Shown: in pieces, positions 33,887-42,005 of the stretch | How the letters are laid out: every line of letters starts with the position of its first letter | How positions within the stretch are numbered: the stretch's first letter is position 1 | DNA from: Calidifontimicrobium sp964618555 | GTDB lineage: Bacteria > Pseudomonadota > Gammaproteobacteria > Burkholderiales > Burkholderiaceae_C | Direction of reading: 5' to 3' | DNA: 64,000 nucleotides | Assembly (NCBI GenBank): GCA_964618555.1 | Contig: CAZUBF010000001.1 | Span: 1-64,000, forward strand | Position numbers and translations under genes: made by a program | The notes under the pieces: generated by a model | What the model saw: the letters and a program-made list of their open reading frames with translations, nothing else | Database searches by the model: none | Told to the model about the DNA's origin: nothing

Positions 33887-34077
33887 CGGTCGCGCCTCAT
33901 GGCGTCGAGGTCGCCCACCCAGCGTACCTGGCCCTTGAGGCGTTTGAACTCGGCTTGGCGACGCATCTGAAGCAACGCCTTCAGGCCGAGCTCGATCGCC
34001 TCGCGTTTCGTGCGGGCGCCGCTGGCCTTCATGGCCTCGGCCACGAGCTCGTCATCGAGTACGACGTTGGTGCGCAT
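33883..34077 (-). CDS. vapB: VapB antitoxin
   Basis: A 64-residue antitoxin: ribbon-helix-helix DNA-binding start MRTNVVLDDELVAEAMKASG and TKREAIELGLKALL, then a basic tail for VapC binding. The ATG at 34077 was chosen because it gives the standard length and because the operator palindrome runs into it; the longer upstream frame has no family similarity. First gene of the vapBC operon, probably autoregulated through the palindrome at 34076-34110. Confidence 0.93.
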   Translation of the reverse strand: MRTNVVLDDELVAEAMKASGARTKREAIELGLKALLQMRRQAEFKRLKGQVRWVGDLDAMRRDR

Positions 34078-34110
34078 GATGTGTATGCGTGAGAGAAGCA
34101 TACACATCAT
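34076..34110 (-). promoter_or_regulatory. vapBC operator and promoter
   Basis: A perfect 13-base inverted repeat ATGATGTGTATGC / GCATACACATCAT with a 9-base spacer. One arm ends in the vapB start codon; the other overlaps a minus-strand TATGAT (34106-34111) that could be the -10 element. Binding of VapB-VapC here would block transcription. Confidence 0.85.
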
Positions 34111-34281
34111 AGCGGCCATGCGGATGCCCCCGCGGGTGACGGCGGAGGGGCCGAGAGGGCCCCGCAATCCCTCGTTCGAGGGGCCCGTGCCGTGTGTCGG
34201 AAATCATGACACTCGCCGCTGCCGCGCGGCCGCAGGCCCGGCCGCTGCACGCCTCGCCTACCATTGACCTTCGTCCATCGC

Positions 34282-34316
34282 CGGCCGGCGCCCCGTGCGG
34301 GAGCACGGGCCGGCCG
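34282..34316 (+). other. Hairpin in the leader of the amidotransferase gene
   Basis: Two stacked stems, CGGCCGG / CCGGCCG and CCCGTGC / GCACGGG, separated on the left side by a 3-base bulge and closed by a GGGA loop. It ends 15 bases before the ATG at 34332 and so could affect translation. No T-run follows. Confidence 0.5.
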
Positions 34317-34331
34317 CGAACAACCACCCCC

Positions 34332-36299
34332 ATGTGCGGCATCACCGGCATCTTCGACACCCGCGGCACGCGCGACATCGACCGCGCGGTGCTGCTGCGC
34401 ATGAACGACTCGCAGTTCCACCGCGGCCCCGACGAGGGCAGCGTGCACGTCGAGCCGGGGCTGGGCTTCGGGCACCGGCGGCTGTCGATCATCGACATCG
34501 CCACCGGCCAGCAGCCGTTGTTCAACGAGGACGGCTCGGTGGTCGTCGTCTTCAACGGCGAGATCTACAACTACCAGCAGCTGATCCCCGAACTGCAGGC
34601 GGCCGGCCACGTGTTCCGCACGAAGAGCGACACCGAGGTGATCGTGCATGCCTGGGAGCAGTGGGGCGAGGCCTGCGTCGAGCGGTTCCGCGGCATGTTC
34701 GCCTTCGCGCTGTGGGACCGCCACCGCCGCACGCTGTTCCTCGCGCGCGACCGCCTGGGCGTCAAGCCGCTGCACTACGCACTGCTCGACGACGGCACGC
34801 TGCTGTTCGGCAGCGAGCTGAAGAGCCTGCTCGCGTACACCGACGGCCGCGGCGGCCTGAGGCGCGAGCTGGACCCGCTGGCGATCGAGGAGTACTTCGC
34901 GCTGGGCTACGTCGCCGAGCCGCGCACGGTGTTCAGGCAGGCGCTGAAGCTGCCGCCGGGGCACACGCTGGCGGTGCGCCGCGGCGAGCCGCTGCCGGCG
35001 CCGAAGGCCTACTGGGACGTGCGCTTCACGCTGGACAACCCGATCGGGCTCGACGACGCCTGTGCCGAGCTGCAGCGCAGGCTGGCCGAGTCGGTGCGGC
35101 TGCGCATGATCTCGGAAGTGCCGCTGGGCGCGTTCCTGTCGGGCGGCGTCGACTCGAGTGCCGTCGTGGCCACGATGGCCGGTCTGTCGCGCGACCCGGT
35201 CAACACCTGCAGCATCGCCTTCGACGACCCCACCTACAACGAAAGCGAGTTCGCGCAGATGGTCGCGAGCCGCTACCGCACCCGCCACCGCGTCGAGACG
35301 GTGAAGTCCGACGACTTCGACCTCATCGACACGCTGGCCACGCTGTACGACGAACCCTACGCCGACAGTTCGGCCATGCCGACCTACCGCGTGTGCCAGC
35401 TGGCGCGCAAGCACGTCACGGTGGCGCTGTCGGGCGACGGCGGCGACGAGAGCTTCGCCGGCTACCGCCGCTACCGCCTGCACCTGATGGAAGAGCGCAT
35501 GCGCGCCGCGCTGCCGCTGGCGATCCGCCAGCCGGTGTTCGGGCTGCTCGGGCGCGTGTACCCGAAGGCCGACTGGGCGCCGCGCGTCCTGCGCGCCAAG
35601 ACCACGTTCGAAGGCATGGCGCGCACGTCGGTCGAGGCCTATTTCCACTCGGTGTCGATCCTGCGCGGGCCGATGCGCGAGCGGCTGTTCAGCCCGCGGT
35701 TCAAGGCGCTGCTCGGCGGCTACGACGCGCTGCAGGTGTTCGAGCGGCACGCCGCCCGGCACGCCGAACTCTCCGGCACCGACGACCCGCTGGCGCTGGT
35801 GCAGTACCTCGACCTGAAGACCTACCTCGTCGGCGACATCAACACCAAGGTCGACCGCGCCAGCATGGCGCACAGCCTGGAGGTGCGCGAGCCGTTGATG
35901 GACCACCCGCTGGTCGAGTGGCTGGCCACGCTGCCGACGCCGCTGAAGGTGCGCGGCAGCGAAGGCAAGCTGCTGCTGAAGAAGGCGATGGAGCCGCTGC
36001 TGCCGGCCGAGGTGCTGTACCGCCCGAAGATGGGCTTCGCGGTGCCGCTGGAGCGCTGGTTCCGCGGGCCGCTGAGGCAGCGCGTGAAGGACGCCGTGCT
36101 CGGTGAGCGCCTGGCCGCCACCGGCTGGTTCGACCGCAAGTACCTCGAGCATCTGGTGAGTGCGCACCAGAACGGCACGCGCGACTACAGCTCGCCGCTG
36201 TGGGCGCTGCTGATGTTCGAGGCATTCCTGCGGCAGGTGGTCGACGGCCCCGCGTCGGTGGCCTCGGCCAGGCGCGAACCCGCGGAGACGGTGGCGTGA
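34332..36299 (+). CDS. XrtA-system asparagine synthase-like amidotransferase (TIGR03108 type)
   Basis: A 655-residue class II glutamine amidotransferase. It has the Cys2 nucleophile (MCGITGIFD), glutaminase motifs (FHRGPDEG, GHRRLSIIDIATGQQP, VFNGEIYNY), and the synthetase PPi loop SGGVDSSA at residues 270-277, followed by SGDGGDESFAGY. It matches the exosortase A-associated amidotransferase group, thought to amidate sugar carboxylates or amino acid substituents of the polymer. All catalytic features are intact, unlike the two relatives at 50802 and 59919. It is flanked by the two toxin-antitoxin modules. Confidence 0.94.
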   Translation: MCGITGIFDTRGTRDIDRAVLLRMNDSQFHRGPDEGSVHVEPGLGFGHRRLSIIDIATGQQPLFNEDGSVVVVFNGEIYNYQQLIPELQAAGHVFRTKSDTEVIVHAWEQWGEACVERFRGMFAFALWDRHRRTLFLARDRLGVKPLHYALLDDGTLLFGSELKSLLAYTDGRGGLRRELDPLAIEEYFALGYVAEPRTVFRQALKLPPGHTLAVRRGEPLPAPKAYWDVRFTLDNPIGLDDACAELQRRLAESVRLRMISEVPLGAFLSGGVDSSAVVATMAGLSRDPVNTCSIAFDDPTYNESEFAQMVASRYRTRHRVETVKSDDFDLIDTLATLYDEPYADSSAMPTYRVCQLARKHVTVALSGDGGDESFAGYRRYRLHLMEERMRAALPLAIRQPVFGLLGRVYPKADWAPRVLRAKTTFEGMARTSVEAYFHSVSILRGPMRERLFSPRFKALLGGYDALQVFERHAARHAELSGTDDPLALVQYLDLKTYLVGDINTKVDRASMAHSLEVREPLMDHPLVEWLATLPTPLKVRGSEGKLLLKKAMEPLLPAEVLYRPKMGFAVPLERWFRGPLRQRVKDAVLGERLAATGWFDRKYLEHLVSAHQNGTRDYSSPLWALLMFEAFLRQVVDGPASVASARREPAETVA

Positions 36300-36314
36300 A
36301 CGCCTGCTCGACGC

Positions 36315-36569
36315 TCAGTAGTGGTAGCGCAGCTGCGCGATCAGCAGTTCGCCGTCGGCCACCTTGTAGACCATCCGGTGCTCGCTGGAGATGCGTCGCG
36401 ACCAGTAGCCGGCGAGTGCGTGCTTCAGCGGCTCGGGCTTGCCGATGCCCGCGAACGGCTCGCGCGTCACGTCTCGGATCAGCTCGTGGATGCGCTCGAC
36501 GGTCTTGCGGTCGTGCTTGTGCCAGTACAGGTAGTCTTCCCAGGCCTGCTCGGCAAAGACGAGCTTCAC
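36315..36569 (-). CDS. yoeB: YoeB toxin, ribosome-dependent mRNA endonuclease
   Basis: An 84-residue RelE-superfamily toxin with the YoeB length and active-site residues at the positions known from E. coli YoeB: Glu46 (KPEPLKH), Arg65 (SSEHRMVYKV) and the C-terminal His83-Tyr84 (LRYHY). Predicted to cleave mRNA in the ribosomal A site. Its ATG overlaps the antitoxin stop by four bases. Confidence 0.96.
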   Translation of the reverse strand: MKLVFAEQAWEDYLYWHKHDRKTVERIHELIRDVTREPFAGIGKPEPLKHALAGYWSRRISSEHRMVYKVADGELLIAQLRYHY

Positions 36570-36817
36570 GGGAGCAGTTCACGCCGCGTGCCGCGGCCGG
36601 CTTCGAGCTCGGCGACGGACGCCAGCAGTCTGCGCGCGTTCGCGGGACTGCGCAGAAGGTAGGCCGTCTCCTCGAGCGCCCTGTAGTCGTCGAGCGAAAG
36701 CATGACCACCGACGGCTCGCCGTTGCGCGTGATGATCAGCGGCTCGTGTTCGCTGGTCACCCGGTCCATCAGCGACGCCAGGTTGGCCCGTGCGGCCGAA
36801 TAGGTGATCGCATCCAT
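36566..36817 (-). CDS. yefM: YefM antitoxin (Phd/YefM family)
   Basis: An 83-residue antitoxin: MDAITYSAARANLASLMDRV and PLIITRNGEPSVVMLSLDDY are the conserved N-terminal fold, and the C-terminal half (RSPANARRLLASVAELEAG) is the toxin-binding tail. GAGGAG lies nine bases upstream of the ATG. It forms an operon with yoeB and probably represses it through the TGTACA palindrome at 36836-36853. Confidence 0.95.
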   Translation of the reverse strand: MDAITYSAARANLASLMDRVTSEHEPLIITRNGEPSVVMLSLDDYRALEETAYLLRSPANARRLLASVAELEAGRGTRRELLP

Positions 36818-36835
36818 CCGATCGGCTCCTCAGTA

Positions 36836-36853
36836 TGTACAAATAATTGTACA
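36836..36853 (-). promoter_or_regulatory. yefM-yoeB operator
   Basis: TGTACAA / TTGTACA arms separated by ATAA. TGTACA hexamers are the known core recognised by YefM of E. coli. On the minus strand TACAAT within it resembles a -10 element, so repression by promoter occlusion is likely. Confidence 0.85.
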
Positions 36854-36907
36854 AGAGCGACCCGGGCTTCGAGCGGCGCCCCGCTGGCGTGAGCACGCCA
36901 ACCGACC

Positions 36908-38119
36908 ATGCGCATCCTCCACGTCCTCGACCACTCGATCCCGCTGCACAGCGGCTACACGTTCCGCACGCTGGCCATCCTGCGCGAGCAGCGCAAGCTC
37001 GGGTGGCAGACCTTCCACGTCACCAGCCCCAAGCACACCGCCACGCGCGACAGCGAGGAGACGGTCGACGGCTGGCACTTCTACCGCACGCTGGTGCCCG
37101 GCGGCGGGCGCAAGCTGCCGGGCCTCGGCGAGTTCGAGCTGATGCGCCAGTTCGAGCGCCGGCTGCGCGCGGTGGCGCAGATGGTCGAGCCGCACGTCAT
37201 CCATGCGCATTCGCCGGTGCTCAACGCCATCCCGGCGCTGCGCGTGGGCAGGGAACTGGGCATCCCGGTGACCTACGAGGTGCGCGCGTTCTGGGAGGAT
37301 GCCGCCGTCGATCACGGCACGACGAGCGAAGGCAGCCTGCGCTACCGCCTGACGCGCCGGATGGAGACGCACGCGCTGCGCCGCGCGGCGCACGTGTTCA
37401 CGATCTGCGAGGGGCTGCGCGGCGACATCGTCGCGCGCGGCATTCCGGCCGGGAAGGTCACGGTGATCCCGAACGCCGTGGACATCGAGAAGTTCGAGCC
37501 CGGCGGCGCGCCCGACCAGGCGCTGAAGGCGCGGCTCGGCCTGGCCGGCTGCACGGTGATCGGCTTCATCGGCTCGTTCTACGCCTACGAGGGGCTCGAC
37601 CTGCTGCTGGCGGCGCTGCCCGCGCTGCTCGCGCGCAGCCCCGACCTGCGCGTGCTGCTGGTCGGCGGCGGCCCGCAGGACGAGGCGCTGAAGGCGCAGG
37701 CGGCCGCGCTCGGCGTGGCCGACAAGGTGGTGTTCACCGGCCGCGTGCCGCACGAGCAGGTGCAGCGCTACTACGACCTGGTCGACGTGCTGGCGTATCC
37801 GCGGCACTCGTTGCGGCTGACCGAACTGGTCACGCCGCTCAAGCCGCTCGAGGCGATGGCCCAGGGGCGGCTGCTGGTGGCCAGCGACGTCGGCGGGCAC
37901 CGCGAGCTGATCCGCCACGGCGAGACCGGCTGGCTGTTCGACGCCGACAGCACCGAAGCGCTGGCGCGAGCCATCGTCGACCTGCTGGCGCAGCGCGAGC
38001 GGTGGCCGGCGCTGCGCGCCGCGGGGCGCGCCTTCGTCGAGCGCGAGCGCAACTGGGCGCGGTCGGTGGCACGCTACCGGCCCGTGTACGAGGCCCTCGC
38101 GGTCGGCGCCGAAGCGTGA
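36908..38119 (+). CDS. XrtA-system glycosyltransferase, TIGR04063 type
   Basis: A 403-residue GT4 enzyme. MRILHVLDHSIPLHSGYTFRT and VTSPKHTATRDSEETVDGWHFYRT identify the third exosortase A sugar-transferase group; VHAHSPVLNAIPALRVGR and VTYEVRAFWEDAAVDHGT follow, and the donor-site domain has SLRLTELVTPLKPLEAMAQGRLLVAS. It starts 54 bases beyond the yefM operator and overlaps the next gene by four bases (GTGA). Confidence 0.93.
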   Translation: MRILHVLDHSIPLHSGYTFRTLAILREQRKLGWQTFHVTSPKHTATRDSEETVDGWHFYRTLVPGGGRKLPGLGEFELMRQFERRLRAVAQMVEPHVIHAHSPVLNAIPALRVGRELGIPVTYEVRAFWEDAAVDHGTTSEGSLRYRLTRRMETHALRRAAHVFTICEGLRGDIVARGIPAGKVTVIPNAVDIEKFEPGGAPDQALKARLGLAGCTVIGFIGSFYAYEGLDLLLAALPALLARSPDLRVLLVGGGPQDEALKAQAAALGVADKVVFTGRVPHEQVQRYYDLVDVLAYPRHSLRLTELVTPLKPLEAMAQGRLLVASDVGGHRELIRHGETGWLFDADSTEALARAIVDLLAQRERWPALRAAGRAFVERERNWARSVARYRPVYEALAVGAEA

Positions 38120-39201
38120 GCGTGCTCGGCAGTCTGCGCCTGACCGTCGTCGGCCCGCTGCCCCCGCCGGCCGGCGGCATGGCCAACCAGACGCGGCAGC
38201 TGGTCGAACTGCTGGGCCGCTGCGGCGCCGACGTGCACCTGGTGCAGACCAATGCGCCGTATCGTCCGGCGTGGGTGTCGCGGCTGCCGGTGGTGCGCGC
38301 GGGATTCCGCCTGCTGCCGTACCTGCTGCGGCTATGGCGCGCGGCCGGGCGCAGCGACCTGTTCCACGTGATGGCGAACTCGGGATGGTCGTGGCACCTC
38401 TTCGCCGCGCCGGCGGTGCGCGTGGCCGCCGCGCGGGGCGTGCCGGTGGTCGTGAACTACCGCGGTGGCGAGGCCGAGGCGTTCCTCGCGCGGTCGCACC
38501 GCAGCGTGCGCCGCACGATGTCGCTGGCGAAGGTCGTCGCCGTGCCCTCGGGGTTCCTGCGCGAGGTGTTCGCCAGGTACGGCATCGCGGCCGAGGTGGT
38601 GCCCAACGTCGTCGATCTCGAGCGGTTCCATCCGCCGGCGGCCGCGCGTGCGCGCGCGGCGCACCTGGTCGTCACGCGCAACCTGGAACCCATCTACGAC
38701 AACGCCACCGCGATCCGGGCGTTCGCGATCGTGCGCAATCGCGTGCCCGGCGCGCGGCTGACGATCGCCGGCACCGGGCCCGACCTGGTGTCGCTTCAGG
38801 CGCTGGCGGTCGAACTCGGCGTCGGCGACGCGGTCGAGTTCGTCGGCCGGCTCGACCGCGACGCGGTCGCGGCGCTGTACCGCGGCGCCGACATCGCGCT
38901 GAACCCGAGCACCGTCGACAACACGCCGAATTCGGTGCTCGAGGCGCTGGCCAGCGGCGTGCCGGTGGTCAGCACCGACGTCGGCGGCATCCCGCACATC
39001 GTGCAGGATGGCACGACCGCCCTGCTCGTGCCACCGCGCGACCCCGCCGCGATGGCCCGCGCGGCGCTGCGCCTGCTGGACAATCCCCGCGAGGCGGAAC
39101 AGCTCGCCGCGGCCGGTCTCGCGTCGGTGGGCCGGTACGCCTGGCCCCGGGTCCTGCCCGTGCTCGCCGACGCGTACGCGCGTGCGGCAGGCCAACCCTG
39201 A
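38116..39201 (+). CDS. GT4-type glycosyltransferase
   Basis: A 361-residue GT-B glycosyltransferase. N-terminal VVGPLPPPAGGMANQTRQLVELL binds the acceptor side; the C-terminal half has LTIAGTGPDLVSLQALAVELGV and NPSTVDNTPNSVLEALASGVPVVSTDVGGIPHIV, the donor-binding E-x7-E region. The start is GTG 38116, overlapping the previous stop. Specificity is not deducible. Position between the TIGR04063-type gene and the O-ligase suggests it acts on the same repeat unit. Confidence 0.9.
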   Translation: MSVLGSLRLTVVGPLPPPAGGMANQTRQLVELLGRCGADVHLVQTNAPYRPAWVSRLPVVRAGFRLLPYLLRLWRAAGRSDLFHVMANSGWSWHLFAAPAVRVAAARGVPVVVNYRGGEAEAFLARSHRSVRRTMSLAKVVAVPSGFLREVFARYGIAAEVVPNVVDLERFHPPAAARARAAHLVVTRNLEPIYDNATAIRAFAIVRNRVPGARLTIAGTGPDLVSLQALAVELGVGDAVEFVGRLDRDAVAALYRGADIALNPSTVDNTPNSVLEALASGVPVVSTDVGGIPHIVQDGTTALLVPPRDPAAMARAALRLLDNPREAEQLAAAGLASVGRYAWPRVLPVLADAYARAAGQP

Positions 39202-39222
39202 ACCGCGACCCGGCACCCGCCC

Positions 39223-40530
39223 ATGCGTGACCTGCTCGTAGCCTTCATCGTCTTCGGTTCGCTGCCGTTCATCCTGAAGCGGCCGTTCTGGGGCATCGTC
39301 CTGCTGGCCGGGCTCGGCTACATGAACCCGCACCGGCTGTGCTACGGCTTCATGTTCAGCATGCCGGTGGTGCAGATCGTCGCGCTGGCCACGCTGATCG
39401 GCATGCTCGCCTCGAAGGAGGCCAAGCGCATGGTGTGGAGCCGCGAGATCTGGGTGCTGCTGATCTTCGTGTTCTGGATGGGGCTCACGACCACGCAGGC
39501 CTTCTACTTTGCCCCGGCCATCGAGCAGTACGAGAAGATCGTGAAGATCCAGATCCTGACCTTCATGACGCTGCTGATGCTGACCACGCGCGAGCGCGTG
39601 CACGTCTTCGTCTGGGCGATCGTGCTGTCGCTCGGCTTCTACGGCGTCAAGGGCGGGCTGTTCACGCTGGCCACCGGCGGCGCGCACCGCGTGCAGGGGC
39701 CGCTGGGCACCTTCATCGGCGGCAACAACGAGATGGCGCTGGCGCTGGTGATGACCATCCCGTTGATGCGCTACCTGCAGTTGCACGAACACGACCGACG
39801 CATCCGTCTCGGCCTGACGATCGCAATCGTGCTCACGGTGATCGCCGCGATCGGCAGCCAGTCGCGCGGGGCGCTGGTGGGCCTGCTGGTGACCGGCGCG
39901 GTGTTCTGGTGGAAGAGCCGCAGCAAGTTCTACACCGGCATCCTTATCGTCGTCGCGGCGATGGTCGCCGTCGCCGTGATGCCGCCCGAGTGGTACGAGC
40001 GCATGGGCACCATCAAGACGTACGACGAGGACGCCTCGGCGATGGGCCGCCTCTACGCTTGGCAGACCGCCATCGGCATCGCCAACAACCGCTTCTTCGG
40101 CGGCGGTTTCGAGACCTGGGGCCCGCGCGTGTTCTTCCTCTACGGGCCCGGGGGCGCCTTCGCGCGCGACGTCCACAGCATCTACTTCGAGGTGCTCGGC
40201 GAGCACGGCTGGGTGGGCCTGACCCTGTTCCTGTCGCTGCTGGGCTTCACCTGGTTCAAGTGCGGCAGCATCGTGCGCATCGCCAAGTCGCAACCCGACC
40301 TGCTGTGGGCGCGCGACCTGGCCGCGATGATCCAGGTGAGCCTGGTCGGCTACATGACGGCAGGCGCGTTCCTCGGCCTCGCGTACTTCGACTTCGTCTA
40401 CCACCTGGTGGCCGTCGTCGTCGTCGTCCACCACCTCGTCACCGCGGATCGCCAGAAGGTCGCGCCGGCGCCGTTGTCGCTGTTCGGTGCCGTCCGCCAG
40501 GCGTGGATGCCGACCACCGGCCGGGCGTGA
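39223..40530 (+). CDS. Putative O-glycosylation ligase, exosortase A-associated (TIGR03097 type)
   Basis: A 435-residue polytopic membrane protein of the Wzy/WaaL O-antigen ligase fold. Ten or so hydrophobic segments surround a large loop. MRDLLVAFIVFGSLPFILKRPFWGIVLLAGLGYMNPHRL and FIGGNNEMALALVMTIPLMRYL are typical for the exosortase A ligase; IGSQSRGALVG and the loop with HSIYFEVLGEHGWVGL contain conserved Arg, His and Glu. It may transfer polymer onto PEP-CTERM proteins or act as polymerase; the family role is proposed rather than proven. Confidence 0.92.
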   Translation: MRDLLVAFIVFGSLPFILKRPFWGIVLLAGLGYMNPHRLCYGFMFSMPVVQIVALATLIGMLASKEAKRMVWSREIWVLLIFVFWMGLTTTQAFYFAPAIEQYEKIVKIQILTFMTLLMLTTRERVHVFVWAIVLSLGFYGVKGGLFTLATGGAHRVQGPLGTFIGGNNEMALALVMTIPLMRYLQLHEHDRRIRLGLTIAIVLTVIAAIGSQSRGALVGLLVTGAVFWWKSRSKFYTGILIVVAAMVAVAVMPPEWYERMGTIKTYDEDASAMGRLYAWQTAIGIANNRFFGGGFETWGPRVFFLYGPGGAFARDVHSIYFEVLGEHGWVGLTLFLSLLGFTWFKCGSIVRIAKSQPDLLWARDLAAMIQVSLVGYMTAGAFLGLAYFDFVYHLVAVVVVVHHLVTADRQKVAPAPLSLFGAVRQAWMPTTGRA

Positions 40531-40600
40531 CGGTGGCCCCGAAGATCGGCATGCCATCAACCGCAGTGCTGTCCAGGCCGACGGCCGTGCGGAGGCGTCG

Positions 40601-41986
40601 GTGAAGCTGCCGCCGGCGCTGGCCGGGCGATGGGTCTATCCGATGCAGGAACGGCTGGTCGGCCGTCCCACGTTCGCCTACCTCGAGTCGCTCGAGCGCA
40701 GCCAGTGGCTCGATCGCGCGGGGGTCGAGGCGCTGCAGTGCCGCAAGCTGCGCGAACTGCTCGCGATCGCGCGCGACCACTCGCCCTGGCACCGCCGGCG
40801 CCTCGACGCGGCGGGCCTGCGGCCCGACGACGTGACCGACCTCGCGGACCTGCGGCGCCTTGCGCCGATGAACAAAGGCGACGCCGCCGCGCACGTCGCC
40901 GAGATCGTCTGGCGCGGCGTGCCCGGCGGCGCACACAGGTACACCACCGGCGGCTCGAGCGGCGAGCCGCTGATCTTCCACTTCGGCCGCGGGCGCCAGG
41001 CCTCGGACGCGGCCGGGCGCATGCGCGCGCGGCGCTGGTGGGGCGTCGACCCGGGCGACCCCGAGGTCTACCTGTGGGGCGCACCGGTCGAGCTGAGCAA
41101 GACCGATCGCGTGAAGACGCTGCGCGACCGCCTGATCAACCAGCTGGTGCTCAACGCGTTCGCCATGTCGCCGGCGCGCATGGACGCCTACCTCGACGCG
41201 CTCGAGGGGTTCGAGCCGCGCTGCCTCTACGGTTACGCCAGCTCGGTGTCGCTGCTCGCGGCGCACGCGCAGGCGCGCGGGCGACGGCTGCGGCTGCCGA
41301 AGCTGAAGGTCGTGTGCACCACCGGCGAGCCGCTGTACGACCACCAGCGCGCGCTGATCGGTGCGGTGTTCGGCGCCCCGGTGGCCAACGAGTTCGGCAG
41401 CCGCGACATCGGTTTCACCGCGCACGAGGCGCCGGGCGGGCAGATGCTGCTGATGAGCGAGAGCATCGTGCTCGAGGTGCTCGACGCCGCCGGCGAACCG
41501 GTCACCCCCGGCGAGCTGGGCGAGGCGGTGATGACCGGGCTGTGCTCGCAGGCCCAGCCGTTCATCCGCTACCGCACCGGCGACATGGTGCGCATGGGCA
41601 CGCAGCCCGACCGCGGCGGCCGGGGCCTGCACGTCGTCGCCGAGGTCGTCGGCCGCCACACCGACTTCCTCGTGCGTTCCGACGGCACCATCATGCACGC
41701 GCTGGCCGGCATCTACGTGCTGCGTGCCACCGAAGGCGTGGCCGAGTTCAAGCTGATCCAGCACACGCCGCGCGACCTCGAGGTGCTCGTCGTGGCCGGG
41801 GCCCACTGGGTGCCGGACCGCGCCCGGTCCATCGAGGCGGGGCTGCACGAGCGCTTCGGTGCCGACACGCGCATCGTCGTGCGCGTCGTCGACGCCATCG
41901 CGCCGGAGGCGTCGGGCAAGCACCGCTACGTCGTCAGCCATGTGCCGCTGGCGGGCGAGCTCGCCCGCGCGGCACCCATCCACTGA
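40601..41986 (+). CDS. CapK / phenylacetate-CoA ligase-like adenylate-forming protein
   Basis: A 461-residue ANL-superfamily protein of the CapK group seen in capsule and exopolysaccharide clusters. Visible motifs: YTTGGSSGEPLIFH (AMP-binding P-loop), LYGYASSVSLLA, VCTTGEPLYDHQRALI, NEFGSRDIGFTAHE and FIRYRTGDMVRMG. It should adenylate a carboxylate, possibly to load an acyl or amino group for glycan decoration. The start is GTG 40601 with GGAGG seven bases upstream; the open frame further upstream overlaps nothing recognisable. Confidence 0.88.
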   Translation: MKLPPALAGRWVYPMQERLVGRPTFAYLESLERSQWLDRAGVEALQCRKLRELLAIARDHSPWHRRRLDAAGLRPDDVTDLADLRRLAPMNKGDAAAHVAEIVWRGVPGGAHRYTTGGSSGEPLIFHFGRGRQASDAAGRMRARRWWGVDPGDPEVYLWGAPVELSKTDRVKTLRDRLINQLVLNAFAMSPARMDAYLDALEGFEPRCLYGYASSVSLLAAHAQARGRRLRLPKLKVVCTTGEPLYDHQRALIGAVFGAPVANEFGSRDIGFTAHEAPGGQMLLMSESIVLEVLDAAGEPVTPGELGEAVMTGLCSQAQPFIRYRTGDMVRMGTQPDRGGRGLHVVAEVVGRHTDFLVRSDGTIMHALAGIYVLRATEGVAEFKLIQHTPRDLEVLVVAGAHWVPDRARSIEAGLHERFGADTRIVVRVVDAIAPEASGKHRYVVSHVPLAGELARAAPIH

Positions 41987-42005
41987 TTCCGGACACGGCC
42001 GGGCC

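Noticed and set aside
34117..34200. GC-rich repeats between vapB and the amidotransferase gene as a mobile-element end
   Set aside because: Short stems (for example GGGGCC / GGCCCC) are present, but there is no target duplication or matching end on the other side of the toxin-antitoxin module.
40415..40432. GTC trinucleotide run near the end of the O-ligase gene
   Set aside because: Encodes a run of Val in a membrane segment; explained by codon bias in hydrophobic sequence.
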